64,000 nucleotides of DNA from Dipetalonema caudispina (GCA_013365325.1 JABVXV010000019.1:62001-126000), one strand, 5' to 3'; numbered from the stretch's first letter, positions 25,489-40,532 are shown. Translations and numbers: made by a program. Notes: generated by a model not told the origin, from the sequence alone.

Positions 25489-28400
25489 TTAGTTATTAAT
25501 GCTCTACAATCATATCAGCCACGCTTGTATTCTTAAAAAATATGAATTACATATTACCATTTATAAAATAATGCATATCCAAAAAATTTTTTGATCATAA
25601 AGATAACTTCCTTATAGTTGATTGAAATCGTCTAATGACTTGCATTTTATAAGGTTGTAAAATATTCCCTAAATTCATAAAAGAAAGCAAGAAAAAACTT
25701 AGAAGAACTTCTAAAGAGATTAATCAAAAAAATTGAAAGCTCCAAATTATCAAATTCAGATCCAAAATTCTAGAAGATTTCATGGATATGATTCTAAATT
25801 ATTAGAATATCATATGTATAAACAGTCTACCATGTGATCATCCATTGCTTCTATCCTAATTTCCTCTCATTTCTCAATACTTCATCAACCCTGAATTAAA
25901 ATTATGTTGACCTAAATGTTACATCCGTCTCACTTTATTTCATCCCTTCATTTTATACTTTTTATTTCCCTTTCGTTTGCATCATTTTTACACTTATGCC
26001 TTCTCCTTTGTTTCTGCATTAAGTATTTGTCTGTTTGTTACTGTTTCGGATTCGTCAACATTTTCGGAAATCTTTTCGCACATTATGAACTTAGATAGGT
26101 TAGTCAAATCAACTTACACTTTACTTAACTAAAAAGTAGAGGAGAAATTGAAAGACTTGGATTAGTTTCTTCAATAGTTCAAATATCTTTTTTTTTTTTT
26201 CAGCAAGTTTGATCATTCAGCCTTGCTGAATTAAAATAGGGCGACTGAAGAAATTAGAATTTCAGGTTGAATTATAAATTGCTAGTCACAGCGATCTTAG
26301 TATTAATGTCATTTCGTGCGCCATTACTGAGATGAATTCAAAATTGTTCCAATGTTACATGTCACTTTCAGGTGTGAAACGGCAACTGATAAAACAATAA
26401 TATCCTCAGAGATAGTCCAAAACTCATTGTATCCTCATTTCAAACAAAAAAATTTCACTCCTTTATTCATCCTGAAATAATGTATCCATTTAGCAAACTG
26501 TAAAACTAAGTGAGGATAAGCATTTAATTAATTAGCGGGTTGGGATTATATGCAAAGTGTAATTACATTCCTAATAAATTTCTCATTATTATTTTACGAA
26601 TATTCATTGTAATTACTTGCATATAATCTTATGAAAGTCAAATTTGTTTCTTTATTCATTTGCTGTACTCATAAATTCCATTTCTCACCTGCGACTAACA
26701 AATGCAAGAGTTAATTAAGGATTATACAAACAAGAAACTCATTAAGAAGAATATCTTGACATTATAAACTAACAGTAATTTCTCATTTATTGTTGAAAAT
26801 CTACTGCGTTTATATTATTGTTGCATATTTTATGACATTTTGCAATAGATTCCAAAATGAAATTCTTGTTTGTTCTATTTCGTTAGTAAACATAGTCTTC
26901 TTTTCTTTTATCTTTTATGTTTATAAAGTATTAAGTTTCAGGTTTCTCGTTCCTTTGCCTACCTCTTTTTCATATTCCAATTATTTATTTCCAAAATTTA
27001 ATCTTTTCAAATTTTTCCATTATCAAAATTCATGCTCGAGAAATTACGATTTCTTTAATCGGTTGAAGGCTTTAGAAACAAATAAAATTTATAGGATATC
27101 AAGAGGAAGTATTTATAATTATTAGATTTATCAGCACTTATATCTGTTAAAGTAAATATTTAGTGATGACAGCCAAGTTTGTCAGTGTTTTTAAAAAGTA
27201 CTTTGATTACAATAACTGTGATCGAAAATAAAAAAGTTGATATCTGTCAATTCATTGTTCGAACTTCATCAAAGACCATAAAATTACACAAATCAATGTG
27301 TTGTTCTAACATGCGTTTGGTAAGAGTTAAAGTGGTTCATGAAATTTCAGGATGTTTCGAATAAAAATTCCAAAAATTTTATTTATCATTCCTAAATAAA
27401 ATTACTTATCAGTCATTTTTTAAGAATTCAAAACACTTCATTTCTGTTGTTATATATATTTTAGATTTAAATCTATCATTATTTTCATATATGTACATAA
27501 TTTTGAAGGCATTTTGCATTTAATGTTTACTTTACGAAATTCTATTTAATTTCACTTCACGAATTTTATGCTCGATTGAGCATCATATGCAAGCAAATAT
27601 GTTCAAGGAGAAACAGGCTGCAGTAGGAATATTAGAAGTAGCTGTGGTTACATTATAATATTTTTTTGTTGATTTAAAATTCACTGATTCAGAATGAATC
27701 AACAGTTTTTTATCAAAGTTTCGGTGATTTTGCAAAGAAAAAACGTTTTATTTTTCAAATTTTTGCAACAAATTTGCCAAAAATTTAGGCCACTAGTGTC
27801 TGAGAGAAAAATGTTTCAAAAAACCTGAACTTTCCAATTTTTCAATGCATCGTTTAGCATCGCGCTGAGTTGAATATGGATGTAATTAAATTTTCGACAT
27901 ATAAATTTTTGAAATATTTTCGCGTTTTGCGCGTACATTAAAATGTATTAAAAGAGGGCTCGTGCTTCGAAGCGTTATCATTATACGCAATTTTTTTTTT
28001 GATTGCATATTAAACGAATATGTCAGTCTAAAAAATTAAGTCTAAAACTTTAAGACATTCTCTGAAAGTTAATATGCGAAAAAGGATGGATAAAATAAGA
28101 ATGAATGTTTTTGCAGTAATTTTTGTCATTGAATCGCGGTTCCTGAATATCTTAATTACCCGCCCATCGAGAAACCTTGATGTATTATGCACCGCATTCG
28201 TTAAGCAGTTTTCCTTTGTCCACTAAAATTCTAGCCATTAATAGCAACATTTAAAATTGAGAATCATGAGAAGTTCCACATTGCATCAATCACACTAAAA
28301 GCACGATAGGAGCCGAAACTGTCAAAACAGATTGGCAGAACGATTTACAATCCATCAAATCAAGGAACAAAAATTATTACCATTTCCATTTATATCATTT

Positions 28401-28704
28401 TTTTTTTTTTTATTACAATTCATTTTTCCGTAATTGATGGCGTTACACAAACATTGGAGAAAACCGTCGCTTTGATTGTTTGAAGCTTCGTTTTGGGGTG
28501 TCACCGATGGAATATCAGTTTATGTTAAAAATGTTGAAAATTTACGAATTTTTTCAACATGCAAAGATTTAAAATTTTTTTTTTTCATTCCTAATATTTG
28601 TTTCGCCTTTTCTTTCGTGTGTTCTTTTCTTTTTTTTGATGTTCAAAACAGGTAAAAACGAGCAAAAGCTTTTTATTTACATTCACTCACATTGCCTTTT
28701 CCAG
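25489..28704. other. Gene-poor AT-rich stretch
   Basis: I see no supported gene. A minus-strand donor-like CGCAG|GTGAG at about 26,690 has no matching acceptor or frame. Confidence 0.45.
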
Positions 28705-28721
28705 CATCGTGGAAATCATGA
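28705..28721 (+). other. Possible 17-nt microexon
   Basis: CCTTTTCCAG and GTAAGT flank 17 bases (CATCGTGGAAATCATGA). Both are near-perfect nematode splice sites. The piece contains an ATG two bases before the donor, so it could carry the start of a plus-strand gene or be a leader exon. No partner exon was identified. Confidence 0.2.
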
Positions 28722-29707
28722 GTAAGTCCTAAAATCATTATCTAAATTGAACTTTCGTAATCAGACAAATTTTAGAAATTGGTTTAGTGATGACTAAGCA
28801 CAAAATCCCATTTGGGTACTTTATCATGAATGGGGTATGGTACATATCCAGAGAGCTTAGTTATGCTGATTAGATACGTTAATGTCAAAGATCAGATTGT
28901 CTGAACAACTGATAACTTAACTGGCGGTATTTTGAACAGAACAACCTGACAAATGTACCATGAGCCTTCCTGTGAGATTGTGATTATGGCTAATCCGACG
29001 TATAGATATGTCATCAACAAAAGAGTTCAGTGATTTGGCTGCTTCAATTCCGGAGATAATCTTCCGGTAATCATTATTATAGGTCATTATAAAGGTGCTA
29101 ACAGTGATTGGTGAAAGGTAATGGGCTTGCTACATTGTTAGAAATTTCAGACATTTTCAAGGAAAGAGTTTTCAGCAGACGAAAAAGCCAATGAGTGAAA
29201 ATTGTATGCCAAAGAAGAACGAAACGCAATTTTGTCAATTAATTAATTTTTGTCAATCAATAAGAAAGTCGTTCTACCTTATCACTTCTTAAAGCGCCAT
29301 TACTTAGAATCCGATTGCGTTTGAAGACATTTTTCAACAAAGTTAAGAAATAGGAGAAAAAATCAATCTGGTAAAAAATTTAAATAAAAATATTTGTATG
29401 CTTATGTAAGTGAGCATTTGATCGTCAATGTATAGAGGGGTCGTGTGGGAAGGAAAATGGGACCAGGGTATGATGGTGAAGAGTAAATGCAGTGCTAAGT
29501 GGAATTTGGAGAGAGTTTCAAGCTATTTTCATTGAATTTTCAAACAAATGTGATCGTTGATCTTTCTTTTTTCAGCTGTTAACACATAAAATTTAGTTAG
29601 GCGCATTTTGGCATCACAGTCATCTATTTCATTTTAAAAAGATGCGAAATTAATTATATTTTCTTACCTTTCTATACTTTGCAATGATTCAATATATATG
29701 CAAATAC

Positions 29708-29739
29708 ACCAATATATATATATATATACATATATTGGT
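29708..29739. repeat. (TA)n tract forming a perfect hairpin
   Basis: ACCAATATAT and its exact complement ATATATTGGT flank a short TA repeat. Confidence 0.85.
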
Positions 29740-29799
29740 ATGCAAACTTAATAACCAGTTATTTCACTCATTTGCAAAGCCAAAAAATTGCGCATTTCA

Positions 29800-29805
<6 letters not shown>

Positions 29806-29832
<27 letters not shown>
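29806..29832. repeat. Poly-T run (27 nt)
   Basis: This is the longest T run seen. It is followed within 12 nt by TTGCAG and an ATG that opens a 27-codon frame (MKCERVWHEFRTHLFCNLL). That looks like an acceptor plus start, but a downstream donor is missing. Confidence 0.85.
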
Positions 29833-29837
<5 letters not shown>

Positions 29838-30599
29838 TGCAGATGAAATGTGAACGTGTTTGGCACGAGTTCAGAACTCATTTATTTTGCAACTTGTTGA
29901 TATTCAATTATTTATCTGCTATATGATTGAATATTAAATGAGAATTTCAATTAGTAATTACAGATAATAGGTTGAGTGGTAAGCAGTAATTAAAAGTAAT
30001 AGAGATCTAGAGGAGTAAATAGATGAAAAGGGATAGAAAGGGAGAAAATGAAATTGCATTCATTGATGAAGGTTAGTTGGCTTGAAATTATGAGTGAAAA
30101 TGATTAATTATATATTCAAACAATAAGTTAAGGAGAGGAAAAGTTGTAACAACAATACATGCAAATCTTATTTGAAGAGCAAATGATTAATTGTCATTGA
30201 AAATTCGAAAAAAGAAAAAAACTTCCTCTTATTTAATGAGCAAATTTAGGCAGTATAATTTCTCAAATATAAATATTTCAAGCACTCATATATTTCGAAT
30301 GATCTGTTCTCAATTTTATCTCAACTTATATTTCCTCTTTTGGCTTCTACTTGCTATCTTTCCTTTTCTTACTCTAATTTTTGGCCAAATAAAAAAGGAA
30401 GAGTTACATAGCTGGCATTTCATTTTTCATTTTCAATGATTCGTAATTAAAAAGTTGCGGAGCTTTAATGCTAAAAAAAAAGAAATGAAGAGACTGCACA
30501 TATATGACCAAATGTAAAGAGCATTCTCTATTTCGAATTTTAATTTTCTTTCTGCAATTTTTCCAAAAAAACATTTTCTATTATCATTAATTTACGAGT

Positions 30600-30663
30600 A
30601 TTCATTCATTCATGCATTCATTCATTCATTCATTCATTCATTCATTCATTTATTCATTCATTT
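30600..30663. repeat. (ATTC)n tetranucleotide microsatellite
   Basis: About 16 units of ATTC with two interruptions. A TG/TA-rich tract (30,735-30,780) follows. Confidence 0.9.
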
Positions 30664-32492
30664 ACTTTCTTAACTTTCCCACGGATTAGCCAATTAATGT
30701 GACGGAAGATAGGTACACATTATATTTGTGGTACACGTAAACGTGTGCGTATATATGTATGTACATATATGTGTACGTGGATGACTCTGAGGGATTTGCC
30801 TATTTTTAAATGAATGTCTGTGAGGGTTTGTCTGTGCGTGTGTTGAAAATCGATGCATTTGCATCGTTTCAAAAAAGCTATTAAAATGCATTTTCCAATT
30901 TCGTTGTCACAAGCTCAAATATAGCTTATATGTATGAATATGTGTGTAATCATCCTCCCATCTATGTCTTTCTTCGTGCTTCTATTCCTATGATATCCTT
31001 TGGTTCCCATTTTATTTCATTAGCTAATTCTTTTTTCCTATTTAACTCTTAATCTTCCCAGCACTTCCCTCTCAATTTTCTCTCTTCTATTATTTTGTCG
31101 GCACATGTGACTGACACTAAGAAATTTTAAATTTCAACTAAAAGTTGTTGTCTAGAGTAAATTCATTACATATAGATGAAAATATTAACTTGATTATTGC
31201 TTTTAGGACCAACGAGAAGACTAATTATGAGGTTAACCAATTTGAGTTAAATGTATAAGTCTGTGAACGATTGAAGTTAATCATTTATTGGACATCCACA
31301 AAGTATCGCTGTTAAATAATAGTTAGGAAGTATTAAGCAAACAAAGAAGGTTCTGAAAAATAATAATTCAATAGATTTGTATTCATTGAGAAGTTTGTAT
31401 TTTATTAATCGTATTGATTTATGACCTGCTTTAGTTGCTTCTCAAACCTTCACTATTGACAGAGCCATAACATTCCTTCGTTTTCAAATTCTAGAAATTT
31501 TCAAAGAGGCATGTGATGTGGGAGCGAGTATTTCTCCTTCTCGGTGCTTTTTTGGGTAAATTTTTTCGATAATCAAATTTCAATTTTAAATCGTCTATTC
31601 TTAGCAATCTCTCTCTCTCTTCCGTTTTATAGCCTTCGTTTTTTTTTTCGAAAAATTTTTAAATTAATTCTATCTTTTTACTACCCGATTCCAATTGCTT
31701 TTTCTGCTTTTCATTGCCCAATGTCTCCTTTTTCCTTCTCCATTCTCAGCCAATTGACGTCTATTTTCACTTAACTTCAACAATTTAACAACATTGCGCC
31801 ACTGATTTTTTGTGTTTTTAAAATTTGGGAATTTTTTTCTGTATCTTTTTGCGCTTTTGTGCATTTTAACTGACAGTGAATAAGAATTCAAACGTTTTCT
31901 TTTTTGAAAGGAGAAGATGACAGCATTGATGAAGAGGGCAAGAATCCGAAGATAAAAAGATTGGTTTTGAATTTGAGTTAAAAGAAAAAGTTCTAGATTA
32001 CTGTTTGATGCAGAGAAGAAAAGAAGGTGGAGGATATTCATAAGACAAAGAAGATTTCAAGAAATTGCAAAAGTTGCAATGGTCATTTTGAAAAACCTTC
32101 GAATTGATAACATTGTTTTAAAACTTCTTCCAGCCATGTTAATATTAGAAGAAGCTATAATTATAAGATAATTATATTAATTCCAAAACTGGTGCTATTA
32201 AATCTTTCAGACTCAAAATGTAAATTTACATGATATTACCAAAAATTTTATCGAAATATGAAAGCGTTCCTTCCTGAATTCTCATTAGCTTTATTCTACT
32301 GAAAAAAAATTTTTCCATGATTTACTTATTAATTTGAATTATCATGATGAAATCAGTTTTACTTAATGACCGCAAACAATGAAATGAAAGATCAGAATTT
32401 TTGGTAAAGTTCAAACGATTTTTTCGTTAATCTTAAAAAACCAAATAAAAAACTTTTTAAAGTGTGGATGATAAATAGTCATGGCTAATGCT

Positions 32493-32516
32493 GTTGTTGT
32501 TGTTGTTGTTGTTGTT
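32493..32516. repeat. (GTT)8 trinucleotide repeat
   Basis: Eight uninterrupted GTT units lie in non-coding DNA. Confidence 0.9.
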
Positions 32517-35500
32517 AGTGAGATGTGTAGTCGTTAATGTTAAAAGTACTGATGTGAGTGGTAATTAATGATAGGACTAAACAAGCAAACGAGTTCTTTT
32601 CGGAAAAATTTCAAAGTCTTCAGCTTTCATAAAACATTTGATCTCTCAACACTTAAAAGGTTGTAGAACCTAATTATTCTTTTACTCACCCAATCAATTT
32701 ATGTTCGTCTAATTTTTAAATAATAATTTCATTGATAATTTTCTATTGTGAATCTCGAGAATGTGAAATCTACCAGTTTCATTAAAAGAAGCAAAGATTA
32801 TTGATTAGTTATGAATATAAATAGACTAAAAAGTTTTTTCCAATTATATTAAGTTTTTGAAATAATGAGGAACAGAGTTCAAGGAGGAACATTTTGCAAA
32901 TGGATAACATTTTATTTTAAAACGAGAAATATTCGCAGTTAATTTTATGAAAAGTAGTTTATTTATAACTGTCAGATGAACTTACTTCAATTTAATGTAA
33001 AATATTTACTACCTCGGCACAATCAAAAGTTTCTAAAAAAAAAAATTTTTTCTTCGTGTCGGCTCTTCATTTTCATTTCTTAGCTGGGTGTCACTGTCAT
33101 TGTTTTGTCCAATGGGAGTTAATTTCGGTAATGAAATGAGAAAGATTGTTGTTTCATAGAATTTGGGAAAAATTACTTTTACATTTTCAGGATATTTACT
33201 TGAAAAGTGTGTTGCAAATGGATGATATCACATTTTAAAATAAGGAAGCTGAGTTTAAAATGGATTTAAGTACGTTGTTGCTCTATTGAAGTGAAGTAAA
33301 AGAAGCATTTATTGTTGCGAATAGCTCAATCTATCCTTTTTCATTGTTCATCATCCATTTCAATTTCCATATTGAAAAAAGATGAAAAATATTTTTTGGT
33401 TCATATTCCATTAATGTCTATTTGGTTGTTATCGAGATTAAGCGTTTTTGAAATCGCATTGCGGGACAGTTATATTCTTCTAGTTCTGTTCATCTATTCA
33501 TTTAACCTGAACATTAGCAATAAATTTTAAGCGAATTTAATAAGGAGTTCAATTGATTAGCGCGTATTTCATATTGATTTTTATTTGGTTATTGGTTTTG
33601 GTTGCTCTTTTAAAAACGTAAAATTTCTTGTACAAAAATTTAAATTACGGATCTTTTGCATTTCTAGATATTCTCATATTAAATTACTAATATATCTCCG
33701 TTAATTTATCTTTTCTTTTTATTCTTTTTTGCGAAATTCAAATTTTTCGTCTTCATTACTGGAACAAAGAATCATTGATAAGGTAGATTTATAGTTATAC
33801 TTATTATTGTTGGACTAAAATATTCACTTTCAATGTTTCGAATTATCTTGGAGCACTTTAATTCCATTTATAGCTCATGAAATCATTAAATCGTTTGAAT
33901 GATGTGTCAAAATTAATTCACAAACTTTAAATCAAACGAGTATGTAATGTATTTGCTTGTCTCGCATTTACACAAACAGATACCCAATAACTACAACTTT
34001 CTCAATAAAGCTTTAGTAAAAGTTTCATTAATGAGTTTTGAGCGAATGAGTGAGAGAGTGAGTAAAAATGAATTAGAAATAGTGAAATAGTATTTTACTA
34101 ACATGCCGTAGTAGTATTGATGGTTGTGATTTCGCAAATGGCAATTAGTGAACTGCTTTGGATTTAAAAGCTGAAAGCGAGGATGAGGGTGGAGCTTTGC
34201 AATGAATTAAATAAGAGTTATTTTCAAAAACAGTTTCAAATCAGTAGTAGCAATAATTGCTGTGTCAAATCGTAGCAATGGACGTTGTTATTATTTTAGT
34301 ATATTGTTGCTTAATTAAGATATTATTGTATTAATTAGTTAATTCATTCAGGGACAACATGAGAAAAGATTGAAGCAATGGAATTTACTGTTTACTCTAA
34401 GTACCATGTCAAGTTGAAAAATTTCTTTAACTGCTTGCAAACATTAATTAACATACTTCACATTAAATGCATTTGTATCGGATCAGCATCATATCATCGT
34501 CTTTTCATTCCAATTTATAGTAAATCTGTGCTTAATCATTTCATCAGCTGTAAGCAATTCACTTTTCTGCTTCTTAATATAATATTATTATTATTCATCC
34601 CGCTGTATTCTTCCGTGTACTTAAACATTATTTTTAAGCTGACAATAAGAGAGTTAAGTTCAATTTAATCATGAAGAAATGGAAAAAGTAAATATTTTTG
34701 TTGTGTCATCTTAAAAAGTTATTGTTGATAAGCTTCGAAATGGTATTATTAGCTACCGATCTTCACTTTTTGATTTCTTAATAGTAAGTATCGTTTTTCA
34801 TAATAACATGTCCACAAATTTGGTTCTTACCTGATCATGACTAAAAGAGCATCTGAATCATCATATTATAGATCATGGGTTATCACCATGTTTTGAAACA
34901 TGGCAATATTATCTCTGGCAGTTATTTTTCATTAGATATTGACAAAAATGCCATTTGAATAAGGTCATGAGGTAAATAAAGGTCATAATTTCATTTTTAT
35001 GCAGCGGAAATTTGTTAAAGAAAAAATTTTTACAAATTGTTGTTCATCCATTTCTACACGTAGAAATGTTTATAACCAGAAATACCTAACTAGTTACTAC
35101 AGCACATTAATCATTTAAATTGTGATCATGTTATTACATATGATCAATTTTGTGAATGGCTATTTTACTTGAATTACTATGATGGTTAGACCCTGAATTG
35201 TAACTGTCTTTCGCCTACCATTTTGATGTTCAATAAGAACAATATTTGATTAAACAAATTTGGAATTCGATGAAGCATTTTGAAATCGGAGGAATTTCTT
35301 TGGTTCCTCGAAAAAAAAAAAATACATAGAAACAACAAGACAGTCCGATCCATTCATTTTTAATTTTATTACAGCACTGAAAAATTTTTCTCGGCGAAGT
35401 CACCTTTTTTTGGAAAAAAGATTCGTAATTTTAATTTGCTTGAAAGCATGCACTTACAAATCGAATAATATTTCAATTGCTGTCTTTGAAATTGGAAAAG

Positions 35501-38500
35501 GCTTTCAAAGCATTTTAAAATATATTTTTTCTCCCACTCTCCATCTATACACGTTATACTTAATGGATGTGAAATTAAACTTTTTGGAAAATATGCTAAA
35601 AAAAGTTTGAAATTTGCTTTGAATTGACAAGATGTAAGATCGGCAAATGTTCATCACATAGTTTTTCTCACTTCTTTCAAAAGTCCATTAATTATTGTTA
35701 TAATCATTTGCATCAAGAAGTTTTCCAATTTTCACCTTCCAAAAAAGTGTCCAACTTTTTTTTGACTTTTTTTGCAGGAAGAAAAATTTTGGACAGGTCT
35801 GATATATTGAAGAAAGTAAACATTTGGTCGAAAAGAGTGATCTCGAAAGTTTTTAACTTTGAAAGATTCATTTTCAAAGTGTGTCTTTTAGTTCTGAAAA
35901 TATGTTTAGACCATCCCGATTATACTAATTTTAGCTTATTTATACTATATCTGTTCTAATCTTGAAAATCTTTTCGTAAAGATTAATTCCAAGCTTTTTT
36001 ATCCAATATGTGGCTTTTTCAATCTTTCCATGTAATCACCAGCTAATCGCAATTTTTTGACCTTTATTACCCTTTCTATTGATCAAGCTTTCATTACACC
36101 AATAATTTTTTAAAAGAATTTTTAAATTCAATTCTATAATCCGTTAAATTTTAATCAAATCACTTTAAAAAAAGTGCACATGTGTCAGGAAGAAGAGAGA
36201 GAGTTATTGCTTTTTCGATAAAGGTCTGTATGATTTGTAATATCTGTCATTTATTAATTGAATATCATTGAATTCAGCAGCTACACTCGAGGCATAAATA
36301 CATCTTTTACGTAAAAAGCTTTTTTTTTGATAAGATTTGAAATGGATAAAGATCAAAGGATTGTCGAAATTCTCTTCAACATTTCCAATTTCTCTGTGAA
36401 TTTATCATTTTTAATTTAATTTCCAAGTGCCAAAAATTGTATCAAATTTTTCCCCGCTTGTCAACAATTATTAAAATACAGAGATTTTGTTCGCTTAAGG
36501 CAATTGTTTTCTTAAAAATTCTTCGAGCATTAGTTTTTCTTTTTTTTTTTGCATATCACGTAAGTGAGATGTTTCACGAAGAGACACTCTTATGATTCTT
36601 TATTACGAAAACCATGAAAAGAGACTATGAGATTGATGAATCAGAAGGTGTTTTTAAGTTTACAGTGAAAATTCTCATTCACTTCGTGGCACACGAAAAA
36701 TGGTATCATATAGCGACAGCAGAACTTCTATTTGGACAATTTAGCATTTTACTGGGGAGGAGAGAAGTATTTTATATTTTCAAAAAAAGGTCATATGCAT
36801 TTTTATTTAAATGAAACAATTTCAAAACTGAAAATTATAATTTTGGCATTAAATAAAATAATATTATTATGTTATACGAGAGAGCTAAAAAAGATCATCA
36901 TCATCTCTTGGTATGAAAAATGTTACCTTTTCTATGATATGACATTTGACACAACAGTTTTTAGACTGCGTCATTTTTTCCTTTTTTTTGTGAAATTTTT
37001 TCTTTAATATTTCGTATAAAACTTATTGTTTCTTCAATTTTTAAAAGCAGAACATTTCATGAACTTTGAAAAGTTTCTTTTTTCTATTCCTATTAATCGA
37101 CTACCAGAAAAAAGAAAAAAAAAAACGCAGTACTTTTGAAAGTCTTGTAAAACAGCACGACAATAGTATCAACTCATTTTTATCAAATCTTCCTTAGTGC
37201 AATCAATTTCCCATCTGAAATCCGTCAAGTTCTACCATTCTTCCTTCCGAAATATTTTTCAATTGTTTAAAATGAAAATTTCGTTAATTTTCATTATATT
37301 TTTTCCAAAATTTTTACACAATTTCTACTGTTAATTTCTTTAAAACTTCTGCTAATTGTTGTGATCGTTTTGAAATCATTGCAGTTTAGTACCAACTTCT
37401 GGGATAAAATCGAGAGAATTCATGCTGCCATTTCTGTCACAAAAATACATGGGAAAGTTGAAAAATAGTAAAATAATAATGATATTAGTGATAAATGAAT
37501 AAAAAAGAAATTACATCATTAATTTTTAGGATCCTTATCAGGACTAAAACAAGGCTTCTTAATTATTCATTCGAAAAGCTTAATGAGAGGTCATCAGTCT
37601 TTTTCACTTGACTTCTTCAAGTTTGATTTTTAAATTTCATTTCAAGAGCAAATCTTTGCAAACTAGCAGTTCGAAATTTTCAAATGCAACAGCAAAATCG
37701 ATTCATCGGGAATGGAATTTGCTTCTTTTTAAACATACGAAACTAAATAACTGACCATTTAACCTTGCAGTAATCTTGGAATTTTCATAATCATTCATTG
37801 CATATCGTTAGTGTGGAAAAATTTTTGTGATTAATTAAAAAAAATTATTTGATATACTTTTTTCTATTTTTTTTTTTTTTTTTTGGACGTGAAGGGTGTT
37901 GCTTGAATTACAAAGCTACCGTTGTTGCTGTGATGGCTATTGATATGAAGCTGAAGGCATTCGGATACATAAACAAACAGATGGACCGAGACGGAATGGG
38001 AAATACTTACATGCATGATATACATTTCAGTGAGACATAATTACACAACGTTTTTGGTGGACCCCAAATGGCTCCATTTCAATTAAATTACCAATTTTCT
38101 TTTCAAAAATAAATTTTTCTTTGTGTCTCTTTCTCTCTTATGAATATGTATTCATTTATGTTATATCTTTGCTCATTGGCCCTTTGCAAAAATAGTGGTT
38201 AGCTTCTTTGAAATACCAGGGGCTTTTTTTTTTGATATAAATATGAATGCTTCGTTTTCCGCTCTGTCCACTTTTCATGGCTCAGGCTTATGTACAATTT
38301 CATCTTATACAATTTTTAATCTAATTTGCTGAATCCGAGAAACAAATCCAAATTGATATCATAACTAAATTGGTGATTGCTTCGTTTTCATTCAGTTATT
38401 GTGAATAAAATAATTCTACACTTCTCACTTCCTAAGATTCCAGTCTAACAAGGTAAAATCCTGTTGACTTACTTAGTTTATTTCTCATGTAAATTTAACT

Positions 38501-40458
38501 TGTTGGATTTTTTGGAATTTAAAAAGCTGAATTAGACGATTTTTATTGTTCCAGTCTGAACAGCAATCATAAATATTGCAACTTTTTGCTTCATAATTTG
38601 AAGTTTCATCATTTCGATCTTATATTACAAATTTTGTTAAGTGTTTTGTAAGTTTTGCTTTTATGTTTTTGCAAAATATCACATTATCATTCTGAACCAT
38701 TCTGAGCCATAAACATACCACTATTTCGTGCAAAAAACTCGACCCTTTTCTATTTTCATTTTTAAGAAGAAATTTTGTAAGGAATTTTTAATTTCGCTAT
38801 AAAATGAAGAAGAATTGTTGCCTTGAAAAGTAATATAATGATGCGGAATAGTACTATATTTCTTTGACTTCCAACCTATGCGCAATACTGTAAATTCCAT
38901 CTCATTTCAGATCTGACACTCTTTCAGATCGAAAAGTGATGGCATTTTAATGAAGCGGACAAGTGTCTACTTGCATAGTGCTAATACAAATAACATTTAG
39001 AGTAAGTTTGAAATAGCTGGCTTACCCTTCACTTACCAATGATAACGATTCTAAGCTAACGGATATGTGGCATAAAGTGAATGATATCTTAGTTTGTGTG
39101 TAGAAAGATATTCTAAGAAAATTCTGAAAAAACAAGTCGAACTTTAGTAAATAATTGTAGTTTCAATCGTTCAAGTATTTTATGTAACTGACTTTTTTCT
39201 AAGTATGTTAAATTATTAAAATTGTTCATTATTTTATCAATTAAATGACCAAACACTTAAATGCTATCAACTATTTTACAACATTAGTTTTGGACATCAT
39301 CATGAAGTGTAGCTGACCACGACAGAGCAATTCCAAACTGCTTATGGTAATACATCTTTGGCTTGAAATCACTATATCAGATGATCGCTGGATCAATTGA
39401 AGCATCTTAATTTGATTTACAGTGACTAAAATTTAAGGCATAAAAAAATATCAGTACTTAGATATGACTATGACTGCATCTGCCTAATCCATCTGCCGAG
39501 GAGATTCTTGTAGCCTTAGAAAAAGTGTATTTTTGATGCTGAATGAAGTGCCTGAATTTTCACAACAAATTAGCACCGTAAATCTCACGATTAGTAGGGA
39601 AAGTAGCAGTGTCAGTATTTGTGGATATTCATAATTCGTGGTTCTAGATCTGAATATAAGGCTGAAAAATGTCATTTTCTTTTAATGGGCAAATGCTTTT
39701 CAAAAAAATAAAAGATGGAGGCGGTTTTTTCTTGCTCAATGCTAAAAGTTAGCAGCTTTTAAAAAATTTTCCGAAGAAAGCCTCCAAGCAAGGAAGGAGA
39801 AACGAGGTGCTCTCCCATTTTAAGTTAAGTAATGCTACGCTTCAGTTAGCTCCTCTCAAAAGAAGTAAATTTAGGGAGTTTATTTTCCCCTCCCCATATA
39901 TCCTCCCATCAACATTTACTTTTCTCTTTACACCTCAACAATTAAAAGAGAAAAAAACCTTTTAAACTTGATTCTCGCCTCATAAAACTTTCTCTGTTTT
40001 CTTTAATTAAAAAAAAAAAGCTTTGTTCATGTGCACTTTCCATTCTTTTTTTGCATTCATTTCCATGCACAAAGTTTTTCCAGCTGTTTGATATTTTACT
40101 TAAAATTTTTCTGATCATTCTGCTAGAAAAGTGTCCAGTTAACCACATTTACCCAAAATTATATATTTATTTGCTCATAAAAAATACAAGTCTTCCAATT
40201 TGTATGTTGCATAGGTATTTCATATATTCTTATATGTATTTGTTAATTGTGTTTAGTAACTGCAGAAATTTTTCTACCAAGTAATAAAGTATAAATATCA
40301 ATGTATCGAGAATTATGCAATCGTCCATCAAGAGTATTTAAAATTCTAAGCTGTTTTACATTGTTTACTTTTGAAGTTATGGCTCTGGCTGATTGAAGCA
40401 GTGGATAGAACAAGTAAATATAACTTAATAAAATTCAACAATCATTTGTCATTTTCAG
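32517..40458. other. Gene-poor stretch of about 8 kb
   Basis: The DNA is AT-rich with T runs (for example near 37,866). A minus-strand CAG|GTAAGA donor at about 34,829 has a possible TTCAG acceptor 25 nt upstream, but no partner exons. A frame at about 37,885-38,040 on the plus strand (ATVVAVMAIDMKLKAF) lacks splice sites. I support no gene. Confidence 0.4.
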
Positions 40459-40471
40459 TTAATATGACTGC

Positions 40472-40532
40472 ATGACAACGGCAGAAAATGGTACCAGCGA
40501 ATGCATTCCATATCATACTGATTTTTGCTACG
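40472..40532 (+). CDS. Possible first coding exon of a secreted or receptor protein
   Basis: A GTCATTTTCAG acceptor ends at 40,458. Thirteen bases later an ATG opens MTTAENGTSECIPYHTDFCY, and the exon closes at a GTATAT donor in phase 1. The peptide carries an N-glycosylation sequon (NGT) and two cysteines, and resembles the extracellular N-terminus of a receptor. An exon in the matching phase follows an ATTTCAG acceptor at 41,388 (LSEMKFRICGQNLLYQPSYQ). It would end at a stop after about 32 more codons, giving a 52-residue peptide. The real next exon may be elsewhere. A tiny upstream ATG-ACT-GCA-TGA frame precedes the start. Confidence 0.3.

Noticed and set aside
30694..30891. His/Thr-rich minus-strand frame
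   Set aside because: It is a translation of TG/TA-rich microsatellite DNA.
31670..32041. 123-codon lysine-rich minus-strand frame
   Set aside because: The strand is purine-rich, so stops are rare by composition. There is no splice context and no motif.
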